From Selenomonadales bacterium (GTDB lineage Bacteria; Bacillota; Negativicutes; RGIG982): a stretch of DNA of 5,438 bases. The notes beneath the pieces were generated by a model, which did not search any database, was not told the origin of the DNA, and saw only the letters and a list, made by a program, of their open reading frames with translations. Positions 1 to 5,427 of the stretch are shown in pieces. The position numbers and the translations under genes were made by a program. Location of the stretch: assembly GCA_017390595.1 (NCBI GenBank), contig JAFPBC010000263.1, forward strand, positions 1-5,438. Reading direction: 5' to 3'. Position 1 is the stretch's first letter; each line of letters opens with the position of its first letter.

Positions 1-2852
1 ACGAGGAAGTCTTTATCCTGCCAGATAGCTGCGAGGTGCGGGCATTTGTCTACGAGCGGTTCGATCGCTGCGATGACTTTGTCTGCACGCTGGCGAGTGC
101 CGTCGCCGAGGTCGCGGTTGTCGTACCATTCTTGGAGAATAGCTTTGAGTTCTGCGTCCGGGCAACCTTCGATAGCTGCTGCTACTTCGAGGGCGAGTTT
201 TTCACGGATCTGTTTTACACCGAGGAACATACCGAGACCGTATTCGGCGTTGTCTTCGAAGAGGGAGTTACCCCAAGCCGGGCCGTGGCCTTTGTGGTTC
301 GTGGTGTACGGTACGGACGGCGTGGAGCCTGCCCATACGGAGGAACAACCTGTTGCGTTGGCTACCATCATACGATCGCCGAAGAGCTGCGTTACAAGTT
401 TAACGTACGGAGTTTCGCCGCAACCTGCGCATGCGCCGGAGAATTCGAGGAGCGGTTGTTCGAACTGGCTGCCTTTGACCGTTTTCACGTTGAACGGGTT
501 AGCTTTCGGAGCTACTTTAACGAGAGCATCCCATTCAGGTGCTTTTGCTACCTGCGTGTCAAGCGGTTTCATAACGAGTGCGGATTCTTTAGCCGGGCAG
601 ACCTGAGCACAGTTGCCGCAACCTGTACAATCGTACGGGGAGATAGCCATTGTGAAGAGGAGGTCTTTCGCGCCGACTGCCGGTTTGTTCGGTACGTTAA
701 GCTCTGCTGCTTCTTCAGCCGTGAGGAGTACCGGGCGGATAGCCGCATGCGGACATACGTAGGAGCACTGGTTACACTGGATACATTTGTCGAGCTGCCA
801 TTCCGGTACGTTGATCGCGATACCGCGTTTTTCGTACGCTGCGGAGCCGAGCGGGTATGTACCGTCTTCGATGCCTACGAATGCGCTTACCGGGAGGGAG
901 TCGCCTTCCTGACGGTTCATCGGTTCGAGGATGTTGCTGATGTATGCAGGTACTTCTGCTTTTGCTTCAGCCGGAGCGTCCTGAGCATCTGCCCAAGCTG
1001 CCGGGATGTCTACTTTAACGATAGCGTTTACACCCTGATCGATAGCGGCGTTGTTCATGTCAACGATGTGCTGACCTTTGTTGCCGTAGGATTTAACTAC
1101 TGCGTCTTTGAGGTGAGCTACTGCGTCTTCTACCGGGATGATGTTCGCAATTTTGAAGAATGCGGACTGCATGATCATGTTGATGCGGCCGCCGAGACCG
1201 ATCTCTTGAGCGATCTTAACTGCGTCGATGATGTAGAAGTTAGCTTGTTTTTGTGCGAGTTCGCGTTTCATGTTTGCCGGGAGGTTAGCTTCGAGTTCTT
1301 CTGCGTTCCAGTTGCAGTTGAGGAGGAAGTTACCGCCTTTTTTGAGGCCTGCGAGTACGTCGTATTTCGTTACGTAGGACTGGTTGTGGCAAGCGATGAA
1401 GTCTGCTTTGTTGATGAGGTACGGCGATTTGATGAGCTCTTTACCGAAACGGAGGTGCGAGATCGTTACGCCGCCCGATTTTTTGGAGTCGTATGCGAAG
1501 TATGCCTGTGCGTACATATCCGTGTGGTCACCGATGATCTTAACAGCGGATTTGTTGGCACCGACCGTACCGTCGGAACCGAGACCCCAGAATTTACAAG
1601 CTGTCGTGCCGGCAGGAGTCGTGTCGATGTCGTCACCGAGCGGGAGCGAAGTGAACGTTACGTCGTCTACGATACCAACCGTGAAGTTGTCTTTCGGAGC
1701 GTCGAGTTTGAGGTTTTCGAATACGCCGTGGATGTGAGCAGGGATCGTGTCTTTGCTTGCGATACCGCAGCGACCACCAACGATCTGCGGCTGCCAATCC
1801 GTGCCGTAGAATGCGGATTTAACGTCGAGGTAGAGCGGTTCAGCGAGGGAGCCGCTTTCTTTCGTACGGTCGAGAACAGCGATCTTTTTGACTGTTTTCG
1901 GGATGTATTTGAAGAAGTGTTTGACGGAGAACGGACGATAGAGGTGAACGTTGAGGAGACCTACTTTTTCGCCGTGAGCGTTGAGGTAGTCAACGATCTC
2001 TTCTACGACACCGCAGATGGAGCCCATCGCTACGATCATGCGGTCTGCGTCAGGCGCACCGTAGTAGTTGAACGGGTGGTATTCGCGGCCCGTGATTTTG
2101 CTGATCTCGTCCATGTAGTCGGATACGATGTCCGGAAGAGCTTCGTAGAATTTGTTTGCAACTTCGCGTTGCTGGAAGTGGATATCCGGGTTCTGTACCG
2201 TACCGCGGAGTACCGGATGATCCGGATTGAGGGCACGTTTGCGGAACGCGTCTACTGCGTCTTTGTCAAGGAGTGCTTCGAGGTCTTTGTAGTCCATGAG
2301 TTCGACTTTCTGAATTTCATGGGACGTACGGAAACCGTCGAAGAAGTTGAGGAACGGAACGCGGCCTTTGATCGCTGCAAGGTGAGCAACACCCGCGAGG
2401 TCCATGACTTCCTGTACGCTGCTTTCCGCGAGGAGAGCGAAGCCTGTCTGACGGCAAGCCATAACGTCGGAGTGGTCACCGAAGATGCTGATAGCGTTCG
2501 CGCCTACTGTACGTGCGCTGACGTGGAATACGCCCGGGAGAAGTTCGCCGGCGATCTTGTACATGTTCGGGATCATGAGGAGGAGACCCTGCGATGCCGT
2601 GTACGTCGTCGTGAGTGCGCCTGCCTGCAAGGAACCGTGTACAGCACCTGCCGCACCGCCTTCGGACTGCATTTCTACGATCTTAACCGGCTGGTTGAAA
2701 ATGTTCTTTTTGCCAACGGCAGCCCATTCGTCCGCGGATTCTGCCATGTTGGAGGACGGCGTGATCGGGAAGATCGCAGCTACATCGGTGAATGCATACG
2801 ATACGTACGCGGCAGCTGTGTTACCATCCATAGTTTTCATTGGTTTCTGCAT
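1..2852 (-). CDS. nifJ: Pyruvate:ferredoxin (flavodoxin) oxidoreductase, C-terminus cut off by window edge
   Basis: Cytoplasmic enzyme that oxidatively decarboxylates pyruvate with CoA to acetyl-CoA and CO2, reducing ferredoxin or flavodoxin. 950 codons are visible; from memory the family is about 1,170-1,230 residues, so roughly 220 or more are missing. Numbering from base 2852 fits the Desulfovibrio africanus enzyme as I remember it: ITPSS with Thr31 and Arg114 (pyruvate contacts) and Glu64 in EMQSEGGAAG (TPP activation). The SKKSGGVTISHLRFG stretch near residue 460 lies in the CoA-binding domain. Two [4Fe-4S] ferredoxin motifs follow, Cys690/693/696/700 (CIQCNQCSYVCP) and Cys742/745/748/752 (CTGCGNCAQVCP). 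Cys808, Cys811 (GACAGCGETPY) and Cys836 (ATGCSSVW) are three ligands of the TPP-proximal cluster; the fourth is outside the window. The ATG at 2858 is also in frame, but 2852 gives 8-base spacing to the ribosome site. Codon bias is extreme, suggesting high expression. No frameshift is seen. Confidence 0.97.
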   Translation of the reverse strand, partial: MQKPMKTMDGNTAAAYVSYAFTDVAAIFPITPSSNMAESADEWAAVGKKNIFNQPVKIVEMQSEGGAAGAVHGSLQAGALTTTYTASQGLLLMIPNMYKIAGELLPGVFHVSARTVGANAISIFGDHSDVMACRQTGFALLAESSVQEVMDLAGVAHLAAIKGRVPFLNFFDGFRTSHEIQKVELMDYKDLEALLDKDAVDAFRKRALNPDHPVLRGTVQNPDIHFQQREVANKFYEALPDIVSDYMDEISKITGREYHPFNYYGAPDADRMIVAMGSICGVVEEIVDYLNAHGEKVGLLNVHLYRPFSVKHFFKYIPKTVKKIAVLDRTKESGSLAEPLYLDVKSAFYGTDWQPQIVGGRCGIASKDTIPAHIHGVFENLKLDAPKDNFTVGIVDDVTFTSLPLGDDIDTTPAGTTACKFWGLGSDGTVGANKSAVKIIGDHTDMYAQAYFAYDSKKSGGVTISHLRFGKELIKSPYLINKADFIACHNQSYVTKYDVLAGLKKGGNFLLNCNWNAEELEANLPANMKRELAQKQANFYIIDAVKIAQEIGLGGRINMIMQSAFFKIANIIPVEDAVAHLKDAVVKSYGNKGQHIVDMNNAAIDQGVNAIVKVDIPAAWADAQDAPAEAKAEVPAYISNILEPMNRQEGDSLPVSAFVGIEDGTYPLGSAAYEKRGIAINVPEWQLDKCIQCNQCSYVCPHAAIRPVLLTAEEAAELNVPNKPAVGAKDLLFTMAISPYDCTGCGNCAQVCPAKESALVMKPLDTQVAKAPEWDALVKVAPKANPFNVKTVKGSQFEQPLLEFSGACAGCGETPYVKLVTQLFGDRMMVANATGCSSVWAGSTPSVPYTTNHKGHGPAWGNSLFEDNAEYGLGMFLGVKQIREKLALEVAAAIEGCPDAELKAILQEWYDNRDLGDGTRQRADKVIAAIEPLVDKCPHLAAIWQDKDFL

Positions 2853-2860
2853 GAACATTA

Positions 2861-2868
2861 CTTCCTTT
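2861..2868 (-). promoter_or_regulatory. Ribosome binding site of nifJ
   Basis: On the minus strand AAAGGAAG resembles the anti-SD complement AAGGAGG with one mismatch. It ends 8 bases before the ATG at 2852 and only 2 bases before the in-frame ATG at 2858, which favours 2852 as the start. A third in-frame ATG at 2840 would be 20 bases away. Confidence 0.8.
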
Positions 2869-2890
2869 CAGAAATAGATTGGTGGTCGAC

Positions 2891-2905
2891 ACGTATATTA
2901 TACGT
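2891..2905. promoter_or_regulatory. Perfect 7-1-7 palindrome in the nifJ leader
   Basis: ACGTATA, one T, then TATACGT. Beyond one mismatched pair the arms extend by GA and TC. It lies about 40-50 bases upstream of the nifJ start, at or just after the predicted transcription start. On the minus strand it contains TATAAT (2902-2897), which could serve as an alternative -10 box, although no good -35 sits upstream of it. It could be a repressor operator or a short leader hairpin; the binding factor is unknown. Confidence 0.45.
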
Positions 2906-2911
2906 ATCTTA

Positions 2912-2940
2912 ATTGTAACCCTATTGACAGATAATTGCAA
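2912..2940 (-). promoter_or_regulatory. Candidate sigma-A promoter of nifJ
   Basis: Minus strand TTGCAA (2940-2935), a 17-base spacer, then TACAAT (2917-2912). This matches the -35 consensus in 4 of 6 and the -10 in 5 of 6 positions with ideal spacing. The predicted start near 2905 leaves a leader of about 50 bases. An alternative -10 (TATAAT at 2902-2897) lacks a recognisable -35. Confidence 0.55.
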
Positions 2941-2952
2941 TAGACTATTGAC
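2921..2952. promoter_or_regulatory. Repeated CTATTG boxes overlapping the nifJ promoter
   Basis: CTATTGAC occurs at 2921-2928 and again at 2945-2952, a 24-base period. An inverted copy, CAATAG, lies at 2938-2943 and forms a 6-1-6 perfect palindrome with the second box (2938-2950). The boxes overlap the nifJ -35 and spacer. The plus strand also shows a -35-like TTGACA at 2924-2929. This could be a cooperative operator, or coincidence in AT-rich DNA. Confidence 0.35.
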
Positions 2953-2977
2953 TGATATGTGAAAATTTTCGCATAAT
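2948..2977 (+). promoter_or_regulatory. Weak candidate rightward promoter
   Basis: TTGACT (2948-2953), an 18-base spacer and CATAAT (2972-2977), with a further TATAAT at 2978-2983. The elements are good, but no convincing gene lies directly downstream, the region is AT-rich, and it overlaps the 2956-2975 palindrome. It might drive a longer leader into the gene at 3290 or may not be used. Confidence 0.25.
2956..2975. promoter_or_regulatory. CRP/FNR- or Rex-like operator palindrome
   Basis: Near-perfect 20-base inverted repeat with one mismatched pair: TATG and CATA arms around a GAAAATTTTC core. It contains TGTGA-N6-TCGCA, one base from the CRP consensus TGTGA-N6-TCACA. It also resembles the Rex consensus TTGTGAA-N4-TTCACAA with three mismatches. 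Its centre (2965.5) falls about 60.5 bases upstream of the predicted nifJ start point, a classic position for class I activation by CRP-family proteins. Which regulator binds, if any, cannot be told from sequence. Confidence 0.5.
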
Positions 2978-2983
2978 TATAAT

Positions 2984-3189
2984 GTATCTTTTAAAGGTGT
3001 ATGAGAGATGCGTTTCGATAAATGAAAGTGAATCTCAATTTGACCGTAAAAAGAAAAGGTTTTGGGCGGTAGGTGTGTCGGTTGGTGCGGGCATGGCGAG
3101 GCGATGGCTTTTATATATGAAGAAAAGACGTGTTTCGCCGACAAAAGATGAGGTCATGATGGGGTGTGCGAAGTTTTGTGACTATTCCG
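2984..3189. other. Intergenic stretch without a convincing gene
   Basis: An open frame of 76 codons (ATG at 2982, stop ending at 3212) crosses this stretch. It has no ribosome site before its ATG, uses codons such as TTA, AGA and ATA unlike the neighbouring genes, and runs into the -35 region of the next promoter. I do not call it a gene. The translated peptide is rich in Lys and Arg and I recognise no motif. No tRNA, terminator or clear structured RNA was seen. Confidence 0.5.
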
Positions 3190-3201
3190 ACGAAATTTCG
3201 T
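3190..3201. promoter_or_regulatory. Perfect 12-base palindrome upstream of the plus-strand promoter
   Basis: ACGAAATTTCGT is a perfect palindrome flanked by CCG on the left and TTCGG on the right. It is centred about 50 bases before the predicted transcription start at 3245. No T-run follows, so it is not an obvious terminator. A regulator site is possible; the regulator is unknown. Confidence 0.35.
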
Positions 3202-3209
3202 TTCGGCGG

Positions 3210-3238
3210 TAGAGAATTGCGCCGAGTTGTGGTATAAT
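3210..3238 (+). promoter_or_regulatory. Promoter of the acidic protein-lipase unit (extended -10)
   Basis: TATAAT at 3233-3238 is a perfect -10 preceded by TGG, giving the extended -10 motif TGnTATAAT. TAGAGA at 3210-3215 matches the -35 in 4 of 6 positions at 17-base spacing. The predicted start is near 3245, leaving a leader of about 45 bases before the ATG at 3290. Confidence 0.75.
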
Positions 3239-3259
3239 AGAATCACAATAAGAGAAAAA

Positions 3260-3284
3260 CAGCTTCGGCTGACAGGAGGTTATG
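3260..3284 (+). promoter_or_regulatory. Leader hairpin with UUCG loop, strong ribosome site and overlapping ATG
   Basis: CAGC-TTCG-GCTG (3260-3271) forms a 4-bp stem closed by C-G around a UUCG tetraloop, a very stable loop type. Two bases later comes AGGAGG (3274-3279), 10 bases before the chosen start at 3290. An ATG at 3282 directly followed by TAA lies between the ribosome site and the real start, so it encodes only a start-stop. The hairpin may keep the ribosome site exposed. Confidence 0.6.
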
Positions 3285-3289
3285 TAACT

Positions 3290-3535
3290 ATGTGCGAAGA
3301 AAAATGCTTGGAAGAAATGGAACAGGAAGTTCCGGTATTGTTCGAAGAAGATATCGATATCTTGGAAGATCGTCTCGATGATATCATCATGGCGATCGGT
3401 CTCCCGGAAGAACAGACGAATGCTATCCTTCGTTTGATCAGCGATGCGCTCGATGAGCATCACAACAATATTCTCGATACGTATGAAGAGCTCGAAGAAG
3501 AAATGTTCGAGTGCGATTGCGACGAGGAAGAATAA
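3290..3535 (+). CDS. Small, highly acidic hypothetical protein with terminal cysteines (81 aa)
   Basis: I do not recognise a family. The product is strongly acidic: 31 Asp or Glu against three Lys or Arg in 81 residues, a net charge near -28 at neutral pH. Cysteines occur only at the ends: Cys2 and Cys6 (MCEEKC) and Cys75 and Cys77 (ECDCDEEE). That pairing could bind a metal or form disulfides, but this is inference. The middle (about residues 17-72) looks largely helical with regular Ile and Leu, possibly a coiled coil or helical bundle. There is no signal peptide or membrane segment, so it should be cytoplasmic. The ATG at 3290 is chosen because AGGAGG lies 10 bases upstream and a good promoter precedes it. 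It is the first gene of a probable operon with the lipase, 23 bases downstream. Confidence 0.85.
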   Translation: MCEEKCLEEMEQEVPVLFEEDIDILEDRLDDIIMAIGLPEEQTNAILRLISDALDEHHNNILDTYEELEEEMFECDCDEEE

Positions 3536-3558
3536 GAGTCATATCGGAGGCGAAGCAG

Positions 3559-4878
3559 ATGAAGCAATGTATCGTGAGGCTTATCTGCCTCGCCTTTTGT
3601 ATTTTGTGGGGCTCGTGCGCGTTTGCCGCTCCCGACAATGTGCAAGAGGCGAGGGCGCGTGTGATGAGCGCGGCGGGCTGTATGGCGTCGTATGAGGATA
3701 GGAACGGCCATCTGGTCGAGAGTTATCTGACGGCGGCAGGCTGGGAGATCGACCGTTACGCGACGGTGGACGGCAAGGTGAGCGCGGAGTTTCTCATCGC
3801 GAAAAAAACAGATAACGGAAAAGAGCGTTTTCTCCTTGCGGTGGCAGGGACGAATGATGTGAGGGATGTCCGACTCGATCTGAAGATGAAGCAGGTGCCT
3901 TACGGCGGCAGTACGATAGAGGAGTTCGGCGAGGTGGCATCGCGTCCGCTCGATAAGGAGAATGACGGCGAGATGCGCGTGCATAAGGGCTTTGATAAGC
4001 TGGCACTTCATCTTCTGACGGTAGAGGTCAATACGGATAAGGGTCTTCGTTCGCTCGTCGATATCCTCCGCGAGAATCGTGACGCGCACGTCTATCTGAC
4101 GGGGCACAGTCTCGGCGGCGCGGCGGTGACGGTGCTGGGGGCAAGGCTATCAGATCTCGGTATCCTCACGGAGCAGATACATATCATGACGTTCGGCGCG
4201 CCTGCTGTGGGCAACGAATCGTTCGCGCGTCGCTACGAGCATCTGCCGCTCACACGTATCACGCTGAAGGGCGACCCCATCGTGATCGCGCTGCAGAAGG
4301 TGGCGGGCGGATATGAGCAGTTCGGTACGGAGAAGAAGCTCGATGAACGAGAGAAGTCTATCCTCGGTCTCAGTGCGGCGAATCACAATATCACGGAGTA
4401 TTTTGATGTGGTGCTGAAGGACTACTACGATACGCTCGGCATGAGAAAAGGCGATGTCCCGTACGAGGCGAGCGAGCGCGCGTCCAAGGAGGGCAAGGCG
4501 AAGGTATACGTGACGCCGATCAGAGCCGAGCTCGATATGAAGTTCGACAAGGACAGAGCGTATATGAAGATGGCGTTTGCCGATACGGTACGGCTCCATA
4601 CGGACGGCTTCGTGCTGGCAGAGTCGCGCGACAATGCCGAAGAGAATGCCCGTAAGGCAGGCTGTCGCTACCTCGTCACAAGCACGGTCAGAGATATCCC
4701 GATGCGCGAGGAATATAACAAACACTACATCGTCTATACCCACACCATCTACGACCTCAAAGAAAATACCATCGTCGGTATCCATTCCCATTCGACCGAT
4801 ACCCGTCGTATGACGGCGATGGAGAGCTTCATCCGTTCCGCGTTTTATGCGTGGGAGGAAGTGCGAGACGTGTTGTAA
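3559..4878 (+). CDS. Secreted class 3 lipase/esterase with an extra C-terminal domain (439 aa)
   Basis: An alpha/beta hydrolase of the lipase class 3 type (Lipase_3 family), expected to cleave acylglycerol or other ester bonds outside the cytoplasm. Residues 1-23 form a Sec signal peptide: Lys2 and Arg7, a hydrophobic core, and probable cleavage after AFA (Ala23). Around residues 93-106, LAVAGTNDVRDVRLDL matches the family's usual RGT...D..TDL strand region, with Ala in place of Arg. The nucleophile elbow is GHSLG with Ser184. Asp239 (LKGDPIV) and His276 (ANHNITEYF) complete the likely triad. After about residue 310 comes a 125-residue tail beginning KVYVTPIRAEL that I cannot assign; its alternating strands and helices loosely recall FlgO/LpoB-like periplasmic domains. 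The start at 3559 has GGAGG 8 bases upstream; the frame runs open further upstream, but only this start gives the signal peptide. The substrate is unknown. Confidence 0.9.
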   Translation: MKQCIVRLICLAFCILWGSCAFAAPDNVQEARARVMSAAGCMASYEDRNGHLVESYLTAAGWEIDRYATVDGKVSAEFLIAKKTDNGKERFLLAVAGTNDVRDVRLDLKMKQVPYGGSTIEEFGEVASRPLDKENDGEMRVHKGFDKLALHLLTVEVNTDKGLRSLVDILRENRDAHVYLTGHSLGGAAVTVLGARLSDLGILTEQIHIMTFGAPAVGNESFARRYEHLPLTRITLKGDPIVIALQKVAGGYEQFGTEKKLDEREKSILGLSAANHNITEYFDVVLKDYYDTLGMRKGDVPYEASERASKEGKAKVYVTPIRAELDMKFDKDRAYMKMAFADTVRLHTDGFVLAESRDNAEENARKAGCRYLVTSTVRDIPMREEYNKHYIVYTHTIYDLKENTIVGIHSHSTDTRRMTAMESFIRSAFYAWEEVRDVL

Positions 4879-4905
4879 AGGGCTCCCCTGCGGGGCTCTT
4901 TTTTT
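4879..4905 (+). terminator. Intrinsic terminator of the lipase unit
   Basis: It begins right after the lipase stop codon. CCCC (4885-4888), loop TGC and GGGG (4892-4895) form the core stem. Beyond a 2x2 internal mismatch an outer helix can form between AAGGG and the Ts after GCTC. Seven Ts follow at 4899-4905. The short core makes the fold modest, but its position and T-run fit a terminator. Confidence 0.75.
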
Positions 4906-4987
4906 GCGTATTGTTGATTTTCTTATCGTGCGTATCAAGCTCGCAAAGCATTCTTTATCGTGGCAGATAACTCTTCCCTTCTCTCTT

Positions 4988-5011
4988 ACTTTTTGGCTTG
5001 CCCCAAAAAGT
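4988..5011. repeat. Inverted repeat with 9-bp arms
   Basis: ACTTTTTGG, a 6-base loop CTTGCC, then CCAAAAAGT, followed by AACAAAAAAGG. From memory this resembles a short palindromic intergenic sequence common in many bacterial genomes and often mistranslated as small proteins. On the minus strand it could act as a weak terminator for a gene entering from the right, but the T-run lies on the wrong side of the stem for a standard design. Confidence 0.6.
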
Positions 5012-5031
5012 AACAAAAAAGGCACACGCTG

Positions 5032-5172
5032 TTGAAGCGGACGTCAGCCTACGCTATAACGAACTGCACCGCTTCAAAAAGCGTGGAACGCAGATGATGG
5101 TTTACTGCTAAGGGGATAGGAACGTAAAAGGATATTCATGATTGCGTATGCAATCATCACGTTCTCTATCTC
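5032..5172 (+). repeat. Structured repeat element, copy A
   Basis: Stem 1 pairs TTGAAGCGG (5032-5040) with CCGCTTCAA (5069-5077), 9 perfect pairs. Then comes the conserved block 5076-5124, shared with copy B at 43 of 49 positions. It contains a small hairpin GCGT-GGA-ACGC (5081-5091) and an alternative pairing GCAG/CTGC (5090-5093 with 5105-5108). Stem 3 pairs GATAG-GAACGT (5115-5125) with ACGTTC-t-CTATC (5159-5170), 11 pairs with one bulged T; nested inside is ATGATTGC-GTAT-GCAATCAT (5138-5157). The strand given is arbitrary. No family recognised; it could be a structured RNA or a palindromic intergenic repeat. Confidence 0.65.
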
Positions 5173-5210
5173 GACTTTGCCAAAACTTTCATCGGCGCAA
5201 CCATCGCCTT

Positions 5211-5269
5211 AACAGTTCGCGACTAGCCAATCATCTTCGCCTTTTAGGCTTGATTCTTGGGTCGCTGTT
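5211..5269. repeat. Long imperfect hairpin between the two repeat copies
   Basis: Paired segments from outside in: AACA/TGTT, GCGAC/GTCGC (5219-5223 with 5261-5265), CCAA/TTGG, ATC/GAT and GCCT/AGGC around a TTT loop (5239-5249). Bulges are GTTC and TAG on the left side. Parts of it (CCAATC, CGCCTT, GGCT, TTGG) recur in the stem of copy B at 5286-5306, suggesting shared origin or an older duplication. Confidence 0.5.
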
Positions 5270-5274
5270 GCATG

Positions 5275-5386
5275 GCTCGTATTCGCCAATCGCCTTCGGC
5301 TCTTGGATACGAGCGCAAAAAAGCGTGGAACGCAGATGTTGATTTTCTGCTAAAGGGATGAGAACGGTATTAATATATCCTCATCC
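5275..5386 (+). repeat. Structured repeat element, copy B
   Basis: Stem 1 pairs GCTCGTAT (5275-5282) with ATACGAGC (5307-5314), extended inward by CCAA/TTGG; its sequence differs entirely from copy A although its place is the same. The conserved block is 5318-5366, including GCGT-GGA-ACGC (5323-5333). Stem 3 pairs GGATGAG (5356-5362) with CTCATCC (5380-5386). Where copy A has A-T and G-C pairs (columns 5118, 5119), copy B has G-C and A-T (5360, 5361), two compensatory changes. It is shorter than copy A because stem 3 lacks the inner 6 pairs and the nested hairpin. Confidence 0.65.
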
Positions 5387-5390
5387 ATCG

Positions 5391-5427
5391 CCTCTCTCTG
5401 ACGAGGGAGGTGTCAGCAACGCTGACG
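5391..5427. repeat. Tandem twin-hairpin repeat (GGAGG type)
   Basis: The first hairpin is CCTCTCTC (5391-5398), loop TGAC, GAGGGAGG (5403-5410), with one G-T pair. The second is GTCAGC (5412-5417), loop AAC, GCTGAC (5421-5426). Then GGAGGGAGAG runs to the window edge and could compete for the CTCTCTC arm. From memory this resembles a short intergenic repeat widespread in Firmicutes; I cannot confirm that here. The element probably continues past the window. Confidence 0.55.

Noticed and set aside
36..2912. 958-codon plus-strand open frame
   Set aside because: It lies exactly antisense to a clear nifJ gene with intact catalytic and cluster motifs. It has no ribosome site and no recognisable domain, and is explained by codon bias.
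2982..3212. 76-codon plus-strand open frame
   Set aside because: No ribosome site precedes the ATG, codon use differs from the neighbours, no domain is seen, and its end overlaps the promoter of the next gene.
3182..3463. 93-codon minus-strand open frame
   Set aside because: Antisense to the acidic protein gene and its promoter; no ribosome site. The Phe-rich product is the expected shadow of Glu-rich coding.
3604..3627. Lipoprotein signal on the lipase (Cys20)
   Set aside because: The residues before Cys20 are W-G-S without the usual Leu at -3, while AFA before Ala24 gives a normal signal peptidase I site.
3460..4107. 215-codon minus-strand open frame
   Set aside because: Shadow of the lipase gene. 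The plus-strand frame has a signal peptide, a GHSLG motif and a ribosome site; this one has none.
4150..5025. 291-codon minus-strand open frame
   Set aside because: Starts inside an intergenic palindrome, runs antisense through the lipase terminator and gene, and has no domain.
5142..5342. 66-codon plus-strand open frame
   Set aside because: Runs through several inverted repeats, has no ribosome site, and has low-complexity Ser/Arg/Leu content.
5076..5366. CRISPR-like or tandem repeat array
   Set aside because: Only two diverged copies of a 49-base block 242 bases apart, with unlike flanks, so this is neither a CRISPR spacing nor a simple tandem repeat.
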